Shown piece by piece: positions 51,348 to 60,042 of a DNA stretch of 64,000 nt (its first letter is position 1; each line of letters opens with the position of its first letter). Under the pieces are notes generated by a model. The model was not told the DNA's origin. It was given only the letters and a program-made list of their open reading frames with translations, and made no database searches. The position numbers and the translations under genes are program-made. The stretch is from Sporosarcina sp. (lineage in GTDB: Bacteria; Bacillota; Bacilli; Bacillales_A; Planococcaceae). The DNA lies in contig JAPFCR010000021.1 in assembly GCA_026169375.1 (NCBI GenBank), positions 62,001 through 126,000 on the forward strand. Reading direction: 5' to 3'.

Positions 51348-52949
51348 TCACTTATTTAAACTATATGTTAAAGATGCTTTTACAAATTCACTGAATAACG
51401 CTTGCGGTCGAGTAGGTCTCGATGCAAATTCTGGATGGAATTGACAACCTATAAAGAATGGGTGATCTTTTAACTCAATAATTTCAACGAGTAACCCATC
51501 TGGACTAATTCCCGAGAATACCATGCCAGCTTTTTCTAACTGTTCACGGTATTGGTTGTTGAACTCATAACGATGGCGGTGACGTTCGTAAACTAGCGGT
51601 TCACCGTATGCAGCGTAAGTTTTCGTTCCTTCTTGTACTTTACATGGATATAAACCAAGACGCATCCCATTGCCTTCTGCATCTTTTTGAGCAAGTGGTA
51701 ATTCAATAATTGGGTCTGGTGTATTTTCATCAAACTCCGTCGAATGAGCTTCTGTTAATCCTAAAACATTTCTCGCATATTCAACTGTTGCAAGTTGCAT
51801 TCCTAAGGAAATCCCAAAGAATGGAATCTCATGTTCACGCGCATACGTAATGGCTTCAATTTTTCCGTCTACGCCACGATCTCCAAACCCACCTGGCACA
51901 ACAATTCCAGCAAGTCCTTTTAGGCGTTCGCTTGCATTTTCTGCTGTGAGTTCTTCAGAGTTAATCCATCTCACTTTAACTTCTGTGTCAAGGTGATAAC
52001 CTGCGTGAGACAGTGCTTCAACTGCTGAAATATACGCATCTGGCAATTCAACGTATTTTCCAACCAAGCCAATTTCTAATTTATTTTCTAATGAGCCAAC
52101 TAGGTCAACAAAAGATTCTAATTCCGATAAATCGGCTTCCTTCGCCTTTAAACGTAAATGGTCAATCACAAGATCATCCATTTTCTGTTCTTTTAACGTG
52201 AGTGGTATTTTATATAGCGTATCTGCGTCAACCGCTTCGATGACTTCATCCGCTCTCACACTACAAAACAATGCGATTTTCTCTTTCATTTCTTGTGGAA
52301 CTGACTCTTCTGAACGAACGACAATCATATCTGGTTGAATGCCTAAGCCACGCAATTCTTTTACGCTATGTTGTGTTGGTTTTGTTTTTAACTCGCCCGC
52401 TGCTTTAATATACGGAATCAGCGTGCAGTGAATGTACATGACATCTTCTTTTGCGAAGTCTGTTTTCATTTGACGAATCGCTTCAAGAATCGGTAATGAC
52501 TCAATATCCCCGACACTACCCCCAACTTCAGTAATGACAACATCTGCATTCGTTTCTTTACCTGAGGCAACAATGCGTTCTTTAATTTCATTCGTAATAT
52601 GAGGGATAACTTGTACTGTTGCCCCTTCATATTCTCCACTACGCTCTTTTTTCAGAACTGCAGAATACACTTTTCCCATTGTTACGTTTGAATATTTATT
52701 TAAGTTAATGTCGATGAAACGCTCGTAATGCCCTAAATCTAAATCCGTTTCAGCACCGTCTTCTGTGACGAAAACTTCACCATGCTGATAAGGACTCATC
52801 GTTCCTGGGTCAACGTTAATATATGGATCAAGCTTTTGAATCGTGACTTGTAAGCCACGATTTTTTAAAATATGTCCTAGTGATGCAGCTGTAATTCCTT
52901 TCCCGAGCGATGAAACAACGCCACCAGTTACAAAAATATACTTTGTCAT
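51348..52949 (-). CDS. pyrG: CTP synthase, with Ser at the glutaminase nucleophile position
   Basis: 533 aa. The N-terminal synthetase domain ([18 protein letters not shown], about 1-266) is intact. The C-terminal class I glutaminase domain (about 290-533) has the oxyanion segment [10 protein letters not shown] and the His-Glu pair in [10 protein letters not shown]. Where the family has GICLGMQ, this protein reads [11 protein letters not shown] (codon TCC, positions about 51810-51820), so the nucleophilic Cys is Ser. Ammonia-dependent CTP synthesis should persist; glutamine use is in doubt. Start 52949 with GGAGGAA. The leader carries a CTP-sensing type attenuator. Confidence 0.96.
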   Translation of the reverse strand: MTKYIFVTGGVVSSLGKGITAASLGHILKNRGLQVTIQKLDPYINVDPGTMSPYQHGEVFVTEDGAETDLDLGHYERFIDINLNKYSNVTMGKVYSAVLKKERSGEYEGATVQVIPHITNEIKERIVASGKETNADVVITEVGGSVGDIESLPILEAIRQMKTDFAKEDVMYIHCTLIPYIKAAGELKTKPTQHSVKELRGLGIQPDMIVVRSEESVPQEMKEKIALFCSVRADEVIEAVDADTLYKIPLTLKEQKMDDLVIDHLRLKAKEADLSELESFVDLVGSLENKLEIGLVGKYVELPDAYISAVEALSHAGYHLDTEVKVRWINSEELTAENASERLKGLAGIVVPGGFGDRGVDGKIEAITYAREHEIPFFGISLGMQLATVEYARNVLGLTEAHSTEFDENTPDPIIELPLAQKDAEGNGMRLGLYPCKVQEGTKTYAAYGEPLVYERHRHRYEFNNQYREQLEKAGMVFSGISPDGLLVEIIELKDHPFFIGCQFHPEFASRPTRPQALFSEFVKASLTYSLNK

Positions 52950-53029
52950 ATCAATTCCTCCGTTTATTTCTTTATTAATCATTACACTTGAAAGCATTGC
53001 TTTGTAAGTTCACACAAAATTCTTATCAT

Positions 53030-53068
53030 AAAAAAACGCCCCGCTGCAATAGTTGGCAGTAGGAGCGT
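53030..53068 (-). terminator. pyrG leader attenuator terminator
   Basis: Minus strand ACGCTCC..CTGC / GCAG..GGGGCGT hairpin followed by seven T, 36-74 nt after the predicted start. The 5' arm has a GCTCCT pyrimidine tract that could pair with extra G residues at the transcript's 5' end, as in the B. subtilis mechanism. Confidence 0.8.
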
Positions 53069-53100
53069 GTATCATACATATAGATGTCCTTATTTAAGGA

Positions 53101-53139
53101 GCCCAGTTGAATCTTATATTGATATGACTTTGATGTCAA
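53101..53139 (-). promoter_or_regulatory. pyrG promoter with GGGC start
   Basis: Minus strand TTGACA (53134-53139), 17-nt spacer, TAAGAT (53111-53116), six nt, then GGGCTCC from 53104. B. subtilis pyrG starts with GGGC, the sequence on which polymerase adds extra G when CTP is low. Confidence 0.8.
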
Positions 53140-53148
53140 GCTTTTTAC

Positions 53149-53688
53149 TTATTGCTCTTCTTCTTCCTCTTCTTCATCTTCTTCTTCCTCATCATCATCT
53201 AAAACAATATCTTCTGGTATTTCTTCCTCTTCTTCATCTTCGTCATCTAATAAATCAACATCTTCTTCGTCTTCCTCGGGATGATTTGCTACTTCATCAT
53301 TGTCCTCTTCTTCGATATCGATTTTATCAAATCCGTCCTCATCCACTTCGTCCTCATCGTCATCGTCTTCGTCATCAGATGATTTGTCCTTTCTACGCGC
53401 TCTTACGACAGGCGCGGATTCTGCTTCAAGTTGATCTACCGGATACCATTCACGAAGTCCCCAACGAATATCGTCAATCGCAAGGAAGCGACCGTCAATA
53501 TTTATGTCTGTATTCACTCTCGGCAATTTGTCAGCCATCCCACGTACAGTCACACCATTTAACTTACGGACCTCATCCATTAATTGTCTTAACGTTAAAT
53601 GTTCGCCGGTTTCTTTTAATACTGCATATGCAATATCAATGATGGACTCTTCTGCTAATTGTTCTCTTGTCATATTTTTAATATCCAT
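53149..53688 (-). CDS. rpoE: RNA polymerase delta subunit
   Basis: 179 aa. The N-terminal folded domain (about 1-90; MTREQLAEESIIDIAYAVLKETGEHLTLRQL) is followed by a roughly 85-residue tail made almost only of D and E. This bipolar layout is diagnostic of RpoE/delta, which speeds polymerase recycling. ATG 53688 is chosen by the family start; the ribosome site AAAGGA is rather far (about 12 nt), and ATG 53700 is too close to it. Confidence 0.95.
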   Translation of the reverse strand: MDIKNMTREQLAEESIIDIAYAVLKETGEHLTLRQLMDEVRKLNGVTVRGMADKLPRVNTDINIDGRFLAIDDIRWGLREWYPVDQLEAESAPVVRARRKDKSSDDEDDDDEDEVDEDGFDKIDIEEEDNDEVANHPEEDEEDVDLLDDEDEEEEEIPEDIVLDDDEEEEDEEEEEEEQ

Positions 53689-53783
53689 CGAAAAGCACAT
53701 CCTTTCTCACTCATAACTATAGACAACATTATATACAAACCATTCACATAGATGCTAGTTTTTTCAAAAAAACATCTTAATAA

Positions 53784-53811
53784 TAAAAAAAGACCAGTCC
53801 AAACTAGTCTT
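53784..53811 (-). terminator. Intrinsic terminator of the 54-aa gene
   Basis: Stem AAGAC-AGT / ACT-GTCTT with a 4-nt loop and seven T on the minus strand. Confidence 0.7.
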
Positions 53812-53937
53812 CGTCATCAACATTCAGTTATTTTATAATCATCAATACATTTTACCACATATGATTGAATCCGTAAAGAATCATTGCAAGCGCACAATGC
53901 TTTGAAGCAATCTTCACGAAAAAATGGGTGGCGAAAC

Positions 53938-54102
53938 TTACCGACTTTTTTCATTTTTCAACCGCTTGAATTCGAAACAAGAAATGATTGCTAAATAAAC
54001 TGCTGCAATTAAAAATGGCACAAAACCAAAACCGTCTTGATAAAAAAACAATGTAAAAAGGATAAGTACCATAATAATTATCGTGTGATGATACCATTTC
54101 AT
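53938..54102 (-). CDS. Small two-span membrane protein (54 aa)
   Basis: MKWYHHTIIIMVLILFTLFF gives a first membrane helix, a short Gly-rich loop follows, then a second helix (VPFLIAAVYLAIISC) and a basic tail (FKRLKNEKSR). AAGGGGAG lies 6 nt before ATG 54102. It is monocistronic between fadR and rpoE. Family not recognised. Confidence 0.6.
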   Translation of the reverse strand: MKWYHHTIIIMVLILFTLFFYQDGFGFVPFLIAAVYLAIISCFEFKRLKNEKSR

Positions 54103-54244
54103 ACACATCTCCCCTTCCCTTTTCACAATATGATTCTATTGAAATTGTTATTCGAACACGATTTCAAAATAACCGGGAATTCATAATAGCCCTCACCCTT
54201 TTTACTATACCACGATATTATTGATTTAACATTTTTAAAGCAAA

Positions 54245-54277
54245 TTATAGACAAAATGATTTTCACTTTGTCTATAA
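54245..54277. repeat. Inverted repeat between fadR and the 54-aa gene
   Basis: Perfect 11-bp stem TTATAGACAAA / TTTGTCTATAA, 11-nt loop, no T run. A second stem TTCTTCTTTAT / ATAAAGAAGAA (54339-54376) lies just past the fadR stop and is the likelier terminator. Confidence 0.5.
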
Positions 54278-54338
54278 CTAATTGATGATTATTTATAATA
54301 CTTCTATATAACAACGAATACCCCTTTTATTTATTGAA

Positions 54339-54376
54339 TTCTTCTTTATGAACTTCCCCTAGTTAATAAAGAAGAA
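54339..54376 (-). terminator. Probable terminator of the fad operon
   Basis: 11-bp perfect stem TTCTTCTTTAT / ATAAAGAAGAA, 16-nt loop, 12 nt past the fadR stop. The tail is only moderately T-rich. Confidence 0.5.
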
Positions 54377-54387
54377 ATTCGTGAAAC

Positions 54388-55017
54388 TTATGCGTTCTCC
54401 CTCGTAATTCCTTTTAATAACTGTTCGACTTGTATATTAATATACTCATCACTCGAATACTGTTTGGCAAGCGCCCAACGACGGAATGCCCACATTTGAC
54501 CTTGGACAATAATATGATGTGCAGCCAGCGGGATTTCCTTTTCTTCGATGCGTAGTTCTCCAGACTTAACGCATGCGTTTAAAATCCTTTCAAAAAGTGA
54601 AACCATTTCAAGCTCTTTTTTCAACACATATTGTAGGGCATCCTTCGACAATGCTTTAGATTCTTGATACATCAATACAAATTCGTCGCTCATCTCATGA
54701 ACGAGCTCATAATAACGACGAATAGCAATACTCAACTCTTCAAGGGTTCCCTCTTCCACTATGAATGTTGACAACTGTTTTTGAACTTCTTCATAAATGC
54801 CATCACATACGAGAAATAAAACATCTTCTTTCGCACGGATATATTCATATAATGTGCCGATGCTAAATCCCGCTTCTTTTGCGATTTCCCGGGTAGTTGT
54901 TCGATGAAACCCCTTTTCTTTAAACAACTTCACCGCACCTTGGATCATCTGCTTTCTTCTCTTTTCAATTAAGCTTTCATCCTTCACAGATGATGCTACT
55001 TTCTGCTTCTTTGCCAT
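54388..55017 (-). CDS. fadR: TetR-family regulator, FadR-like
   Basis: 209 aa. The N-terminal helix-turn-helix (TTREIAKEAGFSIGTLYEYI, about 41-60) is preceded by a basic extension, and the helical ligand domain follows. It is the last gene of the fadF-led operon, 12 bp after an acyl-CoA dehydrogenase. B. subtilis FadR is a TetR repressor of beta-oxidation released by long-chain acyl-CoA, and FadR-like palindromes are found upstream of fadF and the thiolase here. The function is therefore inferred from context plus family. Confidence 0.8.
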   Translation of the reverse strand: MAKKQKVASSVKDESLIEKRRKQMIQGAVKLFKEKGFHRTTTREIAKEAGFSIGTLYEYIRAKEDVLFLVCDGIYEEVQKQLSTFIVEEGTLEELSIAIRRYYELVHEMSDEFVLMYQESKALSKDALQYVLKKELEMVSLFERILNACVKSGELRIEEKEIPLAAHHIIVQGQMWAFRRWALAKQYSSDEYINIQVEQLLKGITRENA

Positions 55018-55029
55018 AAAATCCCTCTC

Positions 55030-56169
55030 TTATTTCGTTAACATCCGAGAGATCACCAGTCTCTGAATTTCTTGCGTACCTTCGTAAATTTGAGTAATTT
55101 TCGCATCACGCATATAACGCTCAACCGGATAATCTTTCGTGTAACCATACCCCCCAAAAACTTGAACGGCATCTGTCGTCACTTGCATGGCTGTATCTCC
55201 AGCCATTAACTTTGCCATTGCTGAAGCTTTTCCGTACGACAAGTCATTGGATTCTAACCAAGCGGCTTGATAGGTTAATAGTCTTGATGCTTCTGTTGCC
55301 GTGGCCATATCCGCTAATTTAAAACCGATTCCTTGATTGGCTGCAATTGGCTTTCCAAATTGTTGACGCTCTTTTGCGTATTCAATTGAAGCATCCAGTG
55401 CACCTTGCGCAATCCCTACTGCCTGTGCTGCGATCCCATTTCTTCCACCATCTAATGTTTGCATCGCGATTTTAAAGCCATCGCCTACTCCCCCAAGTAA
55501 GTTTTCTTTCGGCACACGACAATCTTCAAATATAATTTCCGTTGTTGGTGATGAACGAATTCCTAATTTCTTCTCTTTTTTACCTACAGTGAAACCTGTA
55601 TAATCTTTCTCGACAATAAACGCACTCGTCTCAGGATGTTTTCCACTTGAATCTGTTACTGCGAACACGATATAAATATCTGCTATGCCGCCGTTCGTGA
55701 TGAAAATTTTGGAACCGTTTAAAACATAATCATCACCGTCTATTTTAGCAGTCGTTCTCATCGCGCCAGCATCTGATCCTGATGATGGTTCTGTTAATCC
55801 GTATGCCCCTATTTTTGTCCCTTCTGCCATAGGACGTAAATATTTTTGCTTTTGCTCTTCCGTACCGAATTTATAAACCGGCCATCCCGCTAATGAGGTA
55901 TGCGCTGAAAGCGTTACCCCAGTAGATGCACATACGCGTGATAACTCTTCAACAGCAATGACATAAGCTAAGTAATCACTCCCAATGCCCCCATACTCTT
56001 CTGGCCATGGAATGCCCGTGAGTCCAATCTCTGCCATTTTATGGAATAGCTCCATATCAAAACGTTCCTCTTCATCACGCAATGCCGCAGTTGGTGCGAC
56101 TTCTTTCTTCGCAAAATCCCGAACCATATTGCGTATCATTTCATGCTCTTCTGATAAATTAAAGTTCAT
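55030..56169 (-). CDS. Acyl-CoA dehydrogenase (short-chain type)
   Basis: 379 aa, the usual length. FAD/substrate motifs [15 protein letters not shown] and [15 protein letters not shown], catalytic Glu in [10 protein letters not shown] near the C-terminus, and [20 protein letters not shown]. It forms the trans-2 double bond of acyl-CoA and passes electrons via ETF (genes not in the window), probably to the FadF quinone reductase. ATG 56169 ([13 protein letters not shown]) fits the family; ATG 56175 is closer to the GGGGG ribosome site. Confidence 0.94.
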   Translation of the reverse strand: MNFNLSEEHEMIRNMVRDFAKKEVAPTAALRDEEERFDMELFHKMAEIGLTGIPWPEEYGGIGSDYLAYVIAVEELSRVCASTGVTLSAHTSLAGWPVYKFGTEEQKQKYLRPMAEGTKIGAYGLTEPSSGSDAGAMRTTAKIDGDDYVLNGSKIFITNGGIADIYIVFAVTDSSGKHPETSAFIVEKDYTGFTVGKKEKKLGIRSSPTTEIIFEDCRVPKENLLGGVGDGFKIAMQTLDGGRNGIAAQAVGIAQGALDASIEYAKERQQFGKPIAANQGIGFKLADMATATEASRLLTYQAAWLESNDLSYGKASAMAKLMAGDTAMQVTTDAVQVFGGYGYTKDYPVERYMRDAKITQIYEGTQEIQRLVISRMLTK

Positions 56170-56325
56170 TTTCATTTCCCCCACTTTAACTCATGTTCTT
56201 TGTTTATTCATATGACGATTGTATAATAATCTAGTTTTTAAAAACAAAGGCGTTGCACTTTAATTAGCGAGCAAAGAATACTACTATGTCCCCCTCTTAT
56301 GCGCATGTCTCTTTCTACCTTTCGA

Positions 56326-57462
56326 TTACGCCAATAAGTATTTTGAAATAACAAGACGTTGAATTTCACTCGTACCTTCGTAAATCTCTGTCACCTTCGC
56401 ATCTCGGAAGTAACGTTCCACTGGATAATCTTCTGTATAGCCATAGCCCCCGAATACTTGAATCGCTTCTGTTGATGCTTCAACCGCCGCTCTTGATGCG
56501 AATAATTTAGCCATCGATGTTTGTTCACTACACGGCTTTCCTTCTTGACGTAAATGTGCTGCGCGGTAAACGAGTAACTGCGCCGCTTCTACACTTGTTG
56601 CCATATCTGCCAATTTAAATCCTACACCTTGTTGAGTGGCGATTGGTCTTCCAAATTGTTCACGCTCTTTTGCGTATGCAGTTGCCGCCTGAAGAGAGGC
56701 TTCTGCAATTCCTAGTGCTTGTGCGGCAATGCCAATACGGCCAACATCTAAGTTTGCCATTGCAATTTTAAACCCTTCGCCTTCTTCCCCAAGACGGTTT
56801 TCAACAGGTACACGCATATTTTCAAATGCCACTTCAACTGTTCTTGACCCATGTAACCCCATTTTTCTTTCATCTTTTCCAATGAGCAATCCAGGTGTAT
56901 CCTTGTCAACAATAAACGCTGTAATTCCGTACGTTCTCTTTTCACTATCTGTTGAAGCAAAGACGATATAAACTTCAGCTTCTCCACCGTTTGTAATGAA
57001 CATTTTTGAACCATTCAATACATATTCGTCGTCATCTTTTACCGCGCGTGTTTTTAGTGAACCTGCGTCAGAGCCAGCAGTTGGTTCCGTTAAACAAAAT
57101 GCACCTAAATACTCCCCTGTAGCCATTTTAGGTAAGTAACGATCTTTTTGTTCATCGTTACCATATCGGATAATCGGATTCGTCCCAACGGATGTATGTA
57201 CAGATAAAATAACTCCGAGAACAGCACTTACTTTTGAGAGTTCTTGAATCGCTAAAATATACGATAAGAAATCCATATCTGCTCCGCCGTATTTCTCTGG
57301 AACCGTCATCCCCATAAGTCCAAGTTCTCCCATTTTATTTAAAATGTCACGCGGAAATTCACCTGCTTCCATCTTAGGAATAAACGGTTCAATTTCTGTT
57401 TTCGCAAAATCTCTCACCATTTGTTGCGTCATTTTTTGTTCTTCTGTTAATCGTAAATCCAT
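56326..57462 (-). CDS. Acyl-CoA dehydrogenase, second paralogue
   Basis: 378 aa, same architecture: FCLTEPTAGSDAGSLKT, FITNGGEAEVYIVFAS, catalytic Glu in IYEGTSEIQR. It is clearly related to the neighbour at 55030, which suggests tandem duplication followed by divergence, likely for different chain length. GGGGGAAA precedes the ATG. The 156-bp gap before the next gene shows no FadR-like palindrome. Confidence 0.94.
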   Translation of the reverse strand: MDLRLTEEQKMTQQMVRDFAKTEIEPFIPKMEAGEFPRDILNKMGELGLMGMTVPEKYGGADMDFLSYILAIQELSKVSAVLGVILSVHTSVGTNPIIRYGNDEQKDRYLPKMATGEYLGAFCLTEPTAGSDAGSLKTRAVKDDDEYVLNGSKMFITNGGEAEVYIVFASTDSEKRTYGITAFIVDKDTPGLLIGKDERKMGLHGSRTVEVAFENMRVPVENRLGEEGEGFKIAMANLDVGRIGIAAQALGIAEASLQAATAYAKEREQFGRPIATQQGVGFKLADMATSVEAAQLLVYRAAHLRQEGKPCSEQTSMAKLFASRAAVEASTEAIQVFGGYGYTEDYPVERYFRDAKVTEIYEGTSEIQRLVISKYLLA

Positions 57463-57495
57463 TTTCCCCCGAACCCCTTTGCATGAATGTTTCGC

Positions 57496-58347
57496 TTAAC
57501 GATATTCGTAGAATCCGCGACCTGACTTTTTACCAAGCCATCCTGCTTTAACGTATTTTCTTAACAGTGGACATGGACGATATTTCGAATCACCGAATCC
57601 TTCATGCAAGGTTTCCATAATGTATAGGCAAGTATCTAAACCGATAAAGTCTGCTAATTGTAATGGCCCCATTGGATGATTCATACCGAGTTTCATCACT
57701 TCATCAATCGCTTCTTTCGTCGCAACACCTTCGTAAAGCGTATAAACAGCTTCGTTAATCATTGGCATTAATACACGGTTTGCGACAAATCCAGGAAAAT
57801 CATTCACTTCAACAGGTACTTTTGATAATTGATGCGTCATGGTTTCTACTACTTCATAAACTTCATCTGTTGTTGCAAGTCCCCGAATAATTTCAACCAA
57901 TTTCATAACTGGAACTGGGTTCATGAAATGCATACCAATTACTTTTTCAGGCCGTTTTGTCGCTGCTGCAATCTCTGTAATTGGCAGTGATGACGTATTG
58001 GTCGCTAGAATTGTATGGTCCGGTGCAATTTCATCTAACGCTGCAAAAATTTTACGTTTCACTTCCATATTTTCAACGGCAGCTTCAATTACAAGGTCTA
58101 CGCTTTTTGCATCCGTTAAATCCAATGACTTTGTAATTCGACTTAACGTTTGGTTTTTTTCTTCTTCAGACATTCTTTCTTTTTCAACATTTCGTTCAAG
58201 GTTCTTTGTAATGACTGCAAGTCCTTTAGTGAAAGACTCTTCTTGAATATCATTTAATATCACTTCATAGCCCGCTTGTGCGCAAACTTGTGCGATTCCC
58301 CCGCCCATTTGCCCTGCACCTATTACCATTATTTTATTAATCGTCAT
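57496..58347 (-). CDS. 3-hydroxybutyryl-CoA dehydrogenase
   Basis: 283 aa. NAD-binding VIGAGQMGGGIAQVCAQAG at the N-terminus, catalytic His in VIGMHFMNPVPVMKLVE, and the C-terminal domain with FPGFVANRVLMPMINEA. It resembles MmgB/Hbd, which interconverts 3-hydroxybutyryl-CoA and acetoacetyl-CoA. Between thiolase and acyl-CoA dehydrogenase in one operon. Confidence 0.94.
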   Translation of the reverse strand: MTINKIMVIGAGQMGGGIAQVCAQAGYEVILNDIQEESFTKGLAVITKNLERNVEKERMSEEEKNQTLSRITKSLDLTDAKSVDLVIEAAVENMEVKRKIFAALDEIAPDHTILATNTSSLPITEIAAATKRPEKVIGMHFMNPVPVMKLVEIIRGLATTDEVYEVVETMTHQLSKVPVEVNDFPGFVANRVLMPMINEAVYTLYEGVATKEAIDEVMKLGMNHPMGPLQLADFIGLDTCLYIMETLHEGFGDSKYRPCPLLRKYVKAGWLGKKSGRGFYEYR

Positions 58348-58390
58348 TTGCTTTCCCCCATTTAAACTTGTTGACTAGCCTCAAAAGGCA

Positions 58391-58468
58391 AACGCTCGGG
58401 TCATAAGTCTATTCGGCTTTGTGGCAAAATATGCCACGACGCCAAATCGTCATATGCCTGTCGCATTT
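58391..58468. repeat. Dispersed repeat C, copy 2
   Basis: See copy 1 (34969-35046). This copy lies between the 3-hydroxybutyryl-CoA dehydrogenase and thiolase genes and holds the small hairpin TGGCAAAATATGCCA. Confidence 0.6.
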
Positions 58469-58486
58469 AAGCACCTTTTTCAGCTT

Positions 58487-59680
58487 TTATTTTTTCGGTA
58501 CTTCAATCATAATTGCGTCTCCCTGACCACCACCCGAACAAATCGATGCAATGCCAAGCCCGCCGCCTCGACGTTTTAGTTCATAAGCTAATGTTAAAAT
58601 AATGCGCGCTCCACTCGCACCGATTGGATGCCCAAGTGCAACCGCTCCCCCATTTACATTTACTTTTTCTGGATCGATTTTCGCAATTTCTGAACTCACA
58701 AGTGCGACTGCTGCGAACGCTTCGTTAATTTCAAATAGATCGACCTCTTCTAAAGACTTCCCTGTTTTCTTTAGTAGTTTATCAATGACTAAGCCCGGCG
58801 TTTCCGGAAAATTTTCAGGTTCAATCGCTATTTCAGCATGATCTATTATGGTTGCAAGCGGTGTTTTCCCTTCTTTTTTTGCCCGTTCTTCATTCATTAA
58901 AACAAGTGCACATGCACCATCATTAACCCCCGGTGCGTTCCCAGCTGTGATTGTTCCGTCTTTTCCAAATGCTGGACGTAATTTTCCTAGTGTTTCAACC
59001 GATGTATCACGCCTCGGTGCTTCGTCTACATCTACAATGGTAGACTCTCCTTTTCGCCCTGGTACTTCTACTGGTACAATCTCTTCACCAAAGCGCCCAT
59101 TATCAATCGCTTCTACTGCTAATTGATGACTTCTATACGCCCATTCATCTTGTTTTTCTCGTGATAATTTAAATTCGTCTGCTGTTTCATTGCCATATGT
59201 TCCCATATGTATATGATCTGGTGAAAATGAACACGATAACCCATCATAAATCATGCCATCGACTAGTCTTGCATCGCCCATTTTTAAACCGAAGCGACCT
59301 TTTGGTAAATAATAAGGTGCATTCGACATGGACTCCATCCCTCCTGCGACAACCACTTCTACATCCCCCAGACGAATCAGTTGATTAGCTAACGTGACAC
59401 TACGCATTCCTGAAGCACATACTTTATTGATCGTCTCTGTTGTAACGCTCCATGGTAATCCTGCTTTCTTCGCTGCTTGTCTAGATGGAATTTGTCCTTG
59501 TCCTGCTTGAAGTACCGTACCAATGATGACTTCATTTACTTCAGCTTTTTCTACAGATGCTCTAGAAATTGCTTCGGCAACTGCGATTCCCCCTAAATCA
59601 CTTGCCGAAAGTGAAGACAACGCCCCACCAAATCTCCCAAACGGCGTACGTGCTCCGTCAAGTATGACAGTTTTATGCAT
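58487..59680 (-). CDS. Acetyl-CoA C-acetyltransferase (thiolase)
   Basis: 397 aa. Acyl-accepting Cys in INKVCASGMRSVTLANQ, GHPIGASGARI and second Cys in CSGGGQGDAIM are intact. Last step of beta-oxidation, or acetoacetyl-CoA formation. Ribosome site GGGGGGG before the ATG. It may have its own promoter (59800-59828) as well as readthrough from fadF. Confidence 0.95.
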   Translation of the reverse strand: MHKTVILDGARTPFGRFGGALSSLSASDLGGIAVAEAISRASVEKAEVNEVIIGTVLQAGQGQIPSRQAAKKAGLPWSVTTETINKVCASGMRSVTLANQLIRLGDVEVVVAGGMESMSNAPYYLPKGRFGLKMGDARLVDGMIYDGLSCSFSPDHIHMGTYGNETADEFKLSREKQDEWAYRSHQLAVEAIDNGRFGEEIVPVEVPGRKGESTIVDVDEAPRRDTSVETLGKLRPAFGKDGTITAGNAPGVNDGACALVLMNEERAKKEGKTPLATIIDHAEIAIEPENFPETPGLVIDKLLKKTGKSLEEVDLFEINEAFAAVALVSSEIAKIDPEKVNVNGGAVALGHPIGASGARIILTLAYELKRRGGGLGIASICSGGGQGDAIMIEVPKK

Positions 59681-59729
59681 GTGTTCTTCCCCCCCAATTT
59701 GATAGCGCTTTCACGCTTTGTTGAATCTA

Positions 59730-59747
59730 CGACTGAACGCTCGCTCA
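59730..59747. promoter_or_regulatory. Possible FadR operator upstream of the thiolase
   Basis: Plus strand CGACTGAACGCTCGCTCA. It agrees with the minus-strand site TGACTGAATGCTCACTCA at the fadF promoter at 15 of 18 positions. It lies about 45-65 nt downstream of the predicted transcription start. Confidence 0.5.
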
Positions 59748-59760
59748 ATAATACCCCTAT

Positions 59761-59790
59761 AAAAAAAGAAAGCGGTTCACTCCCTTTTCT
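59761..59790 (-). terminator. Terminator-like hairpin between fadF and thiolase
   Basis: Minus strand GAAA..GG / CC..TTTC hairpin followed by seven T. The stem is short with an internal loop, so efficiency is uncertain. Confidence 0.4.
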
Positions 59791-59799
59791 ATTAAAATT

Positions 59800-59828
59800 A
59801 GTATAGCTTATATTTTAAATTGTCGCAA
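59800..59828 (-). promoter_or_regulatory. Possible sigma-A promoter of the thiolase gene
   Basis: Minus strand TTGCGA (59823-59828), 17-nt spacer, TATACT (59800-59805). Confidence 0.5.
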
Positions 59829-59839
59829 TAAACTTTATA

Positions 59840-59975
59840 CCGCGTTAACGGGAAAGCCGACTAAAATCGCCACGTCCTGTAGGTCATAAGACTCCTACCT
59901 CAAAATTTAAGCAAGAGCGATAAAAAGAGGTGGAAGGTCAACTTCTCATAAAATCCCGATTGAGCCCAACATGAC
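59840..59975 (-). repeat. Dispersed repeat B, copy 2
   Basis: Minus-strand copy of the element at 5338-5500, lacking about 26 bases in the middle. On its upstream side is the hairpin TGGGGGATAACCCCCA (about 60010-60025) just past the fadF stop. Confidence 0.6.
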
Positions 59976-60042
59976 GTGACGCACTTAGCTTGTGTTCTTC
60001 TACAATCAATGGGGGATAACCCCCACTAATTGAGATTTTACT

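Noticed and set aside
53067-53642. 191-codon frame on the plus strand opposite rpoE
   Set aside because: Leu/His/Arg-rich shadow of the Asp/Glu-rich rpoE tail; no ribosome site.
60006-60032. GGGGGATAACCCCC hairpin as fadF terminator
   Set aside because: No T run on the minus strand; it may belong to repeat B instead.
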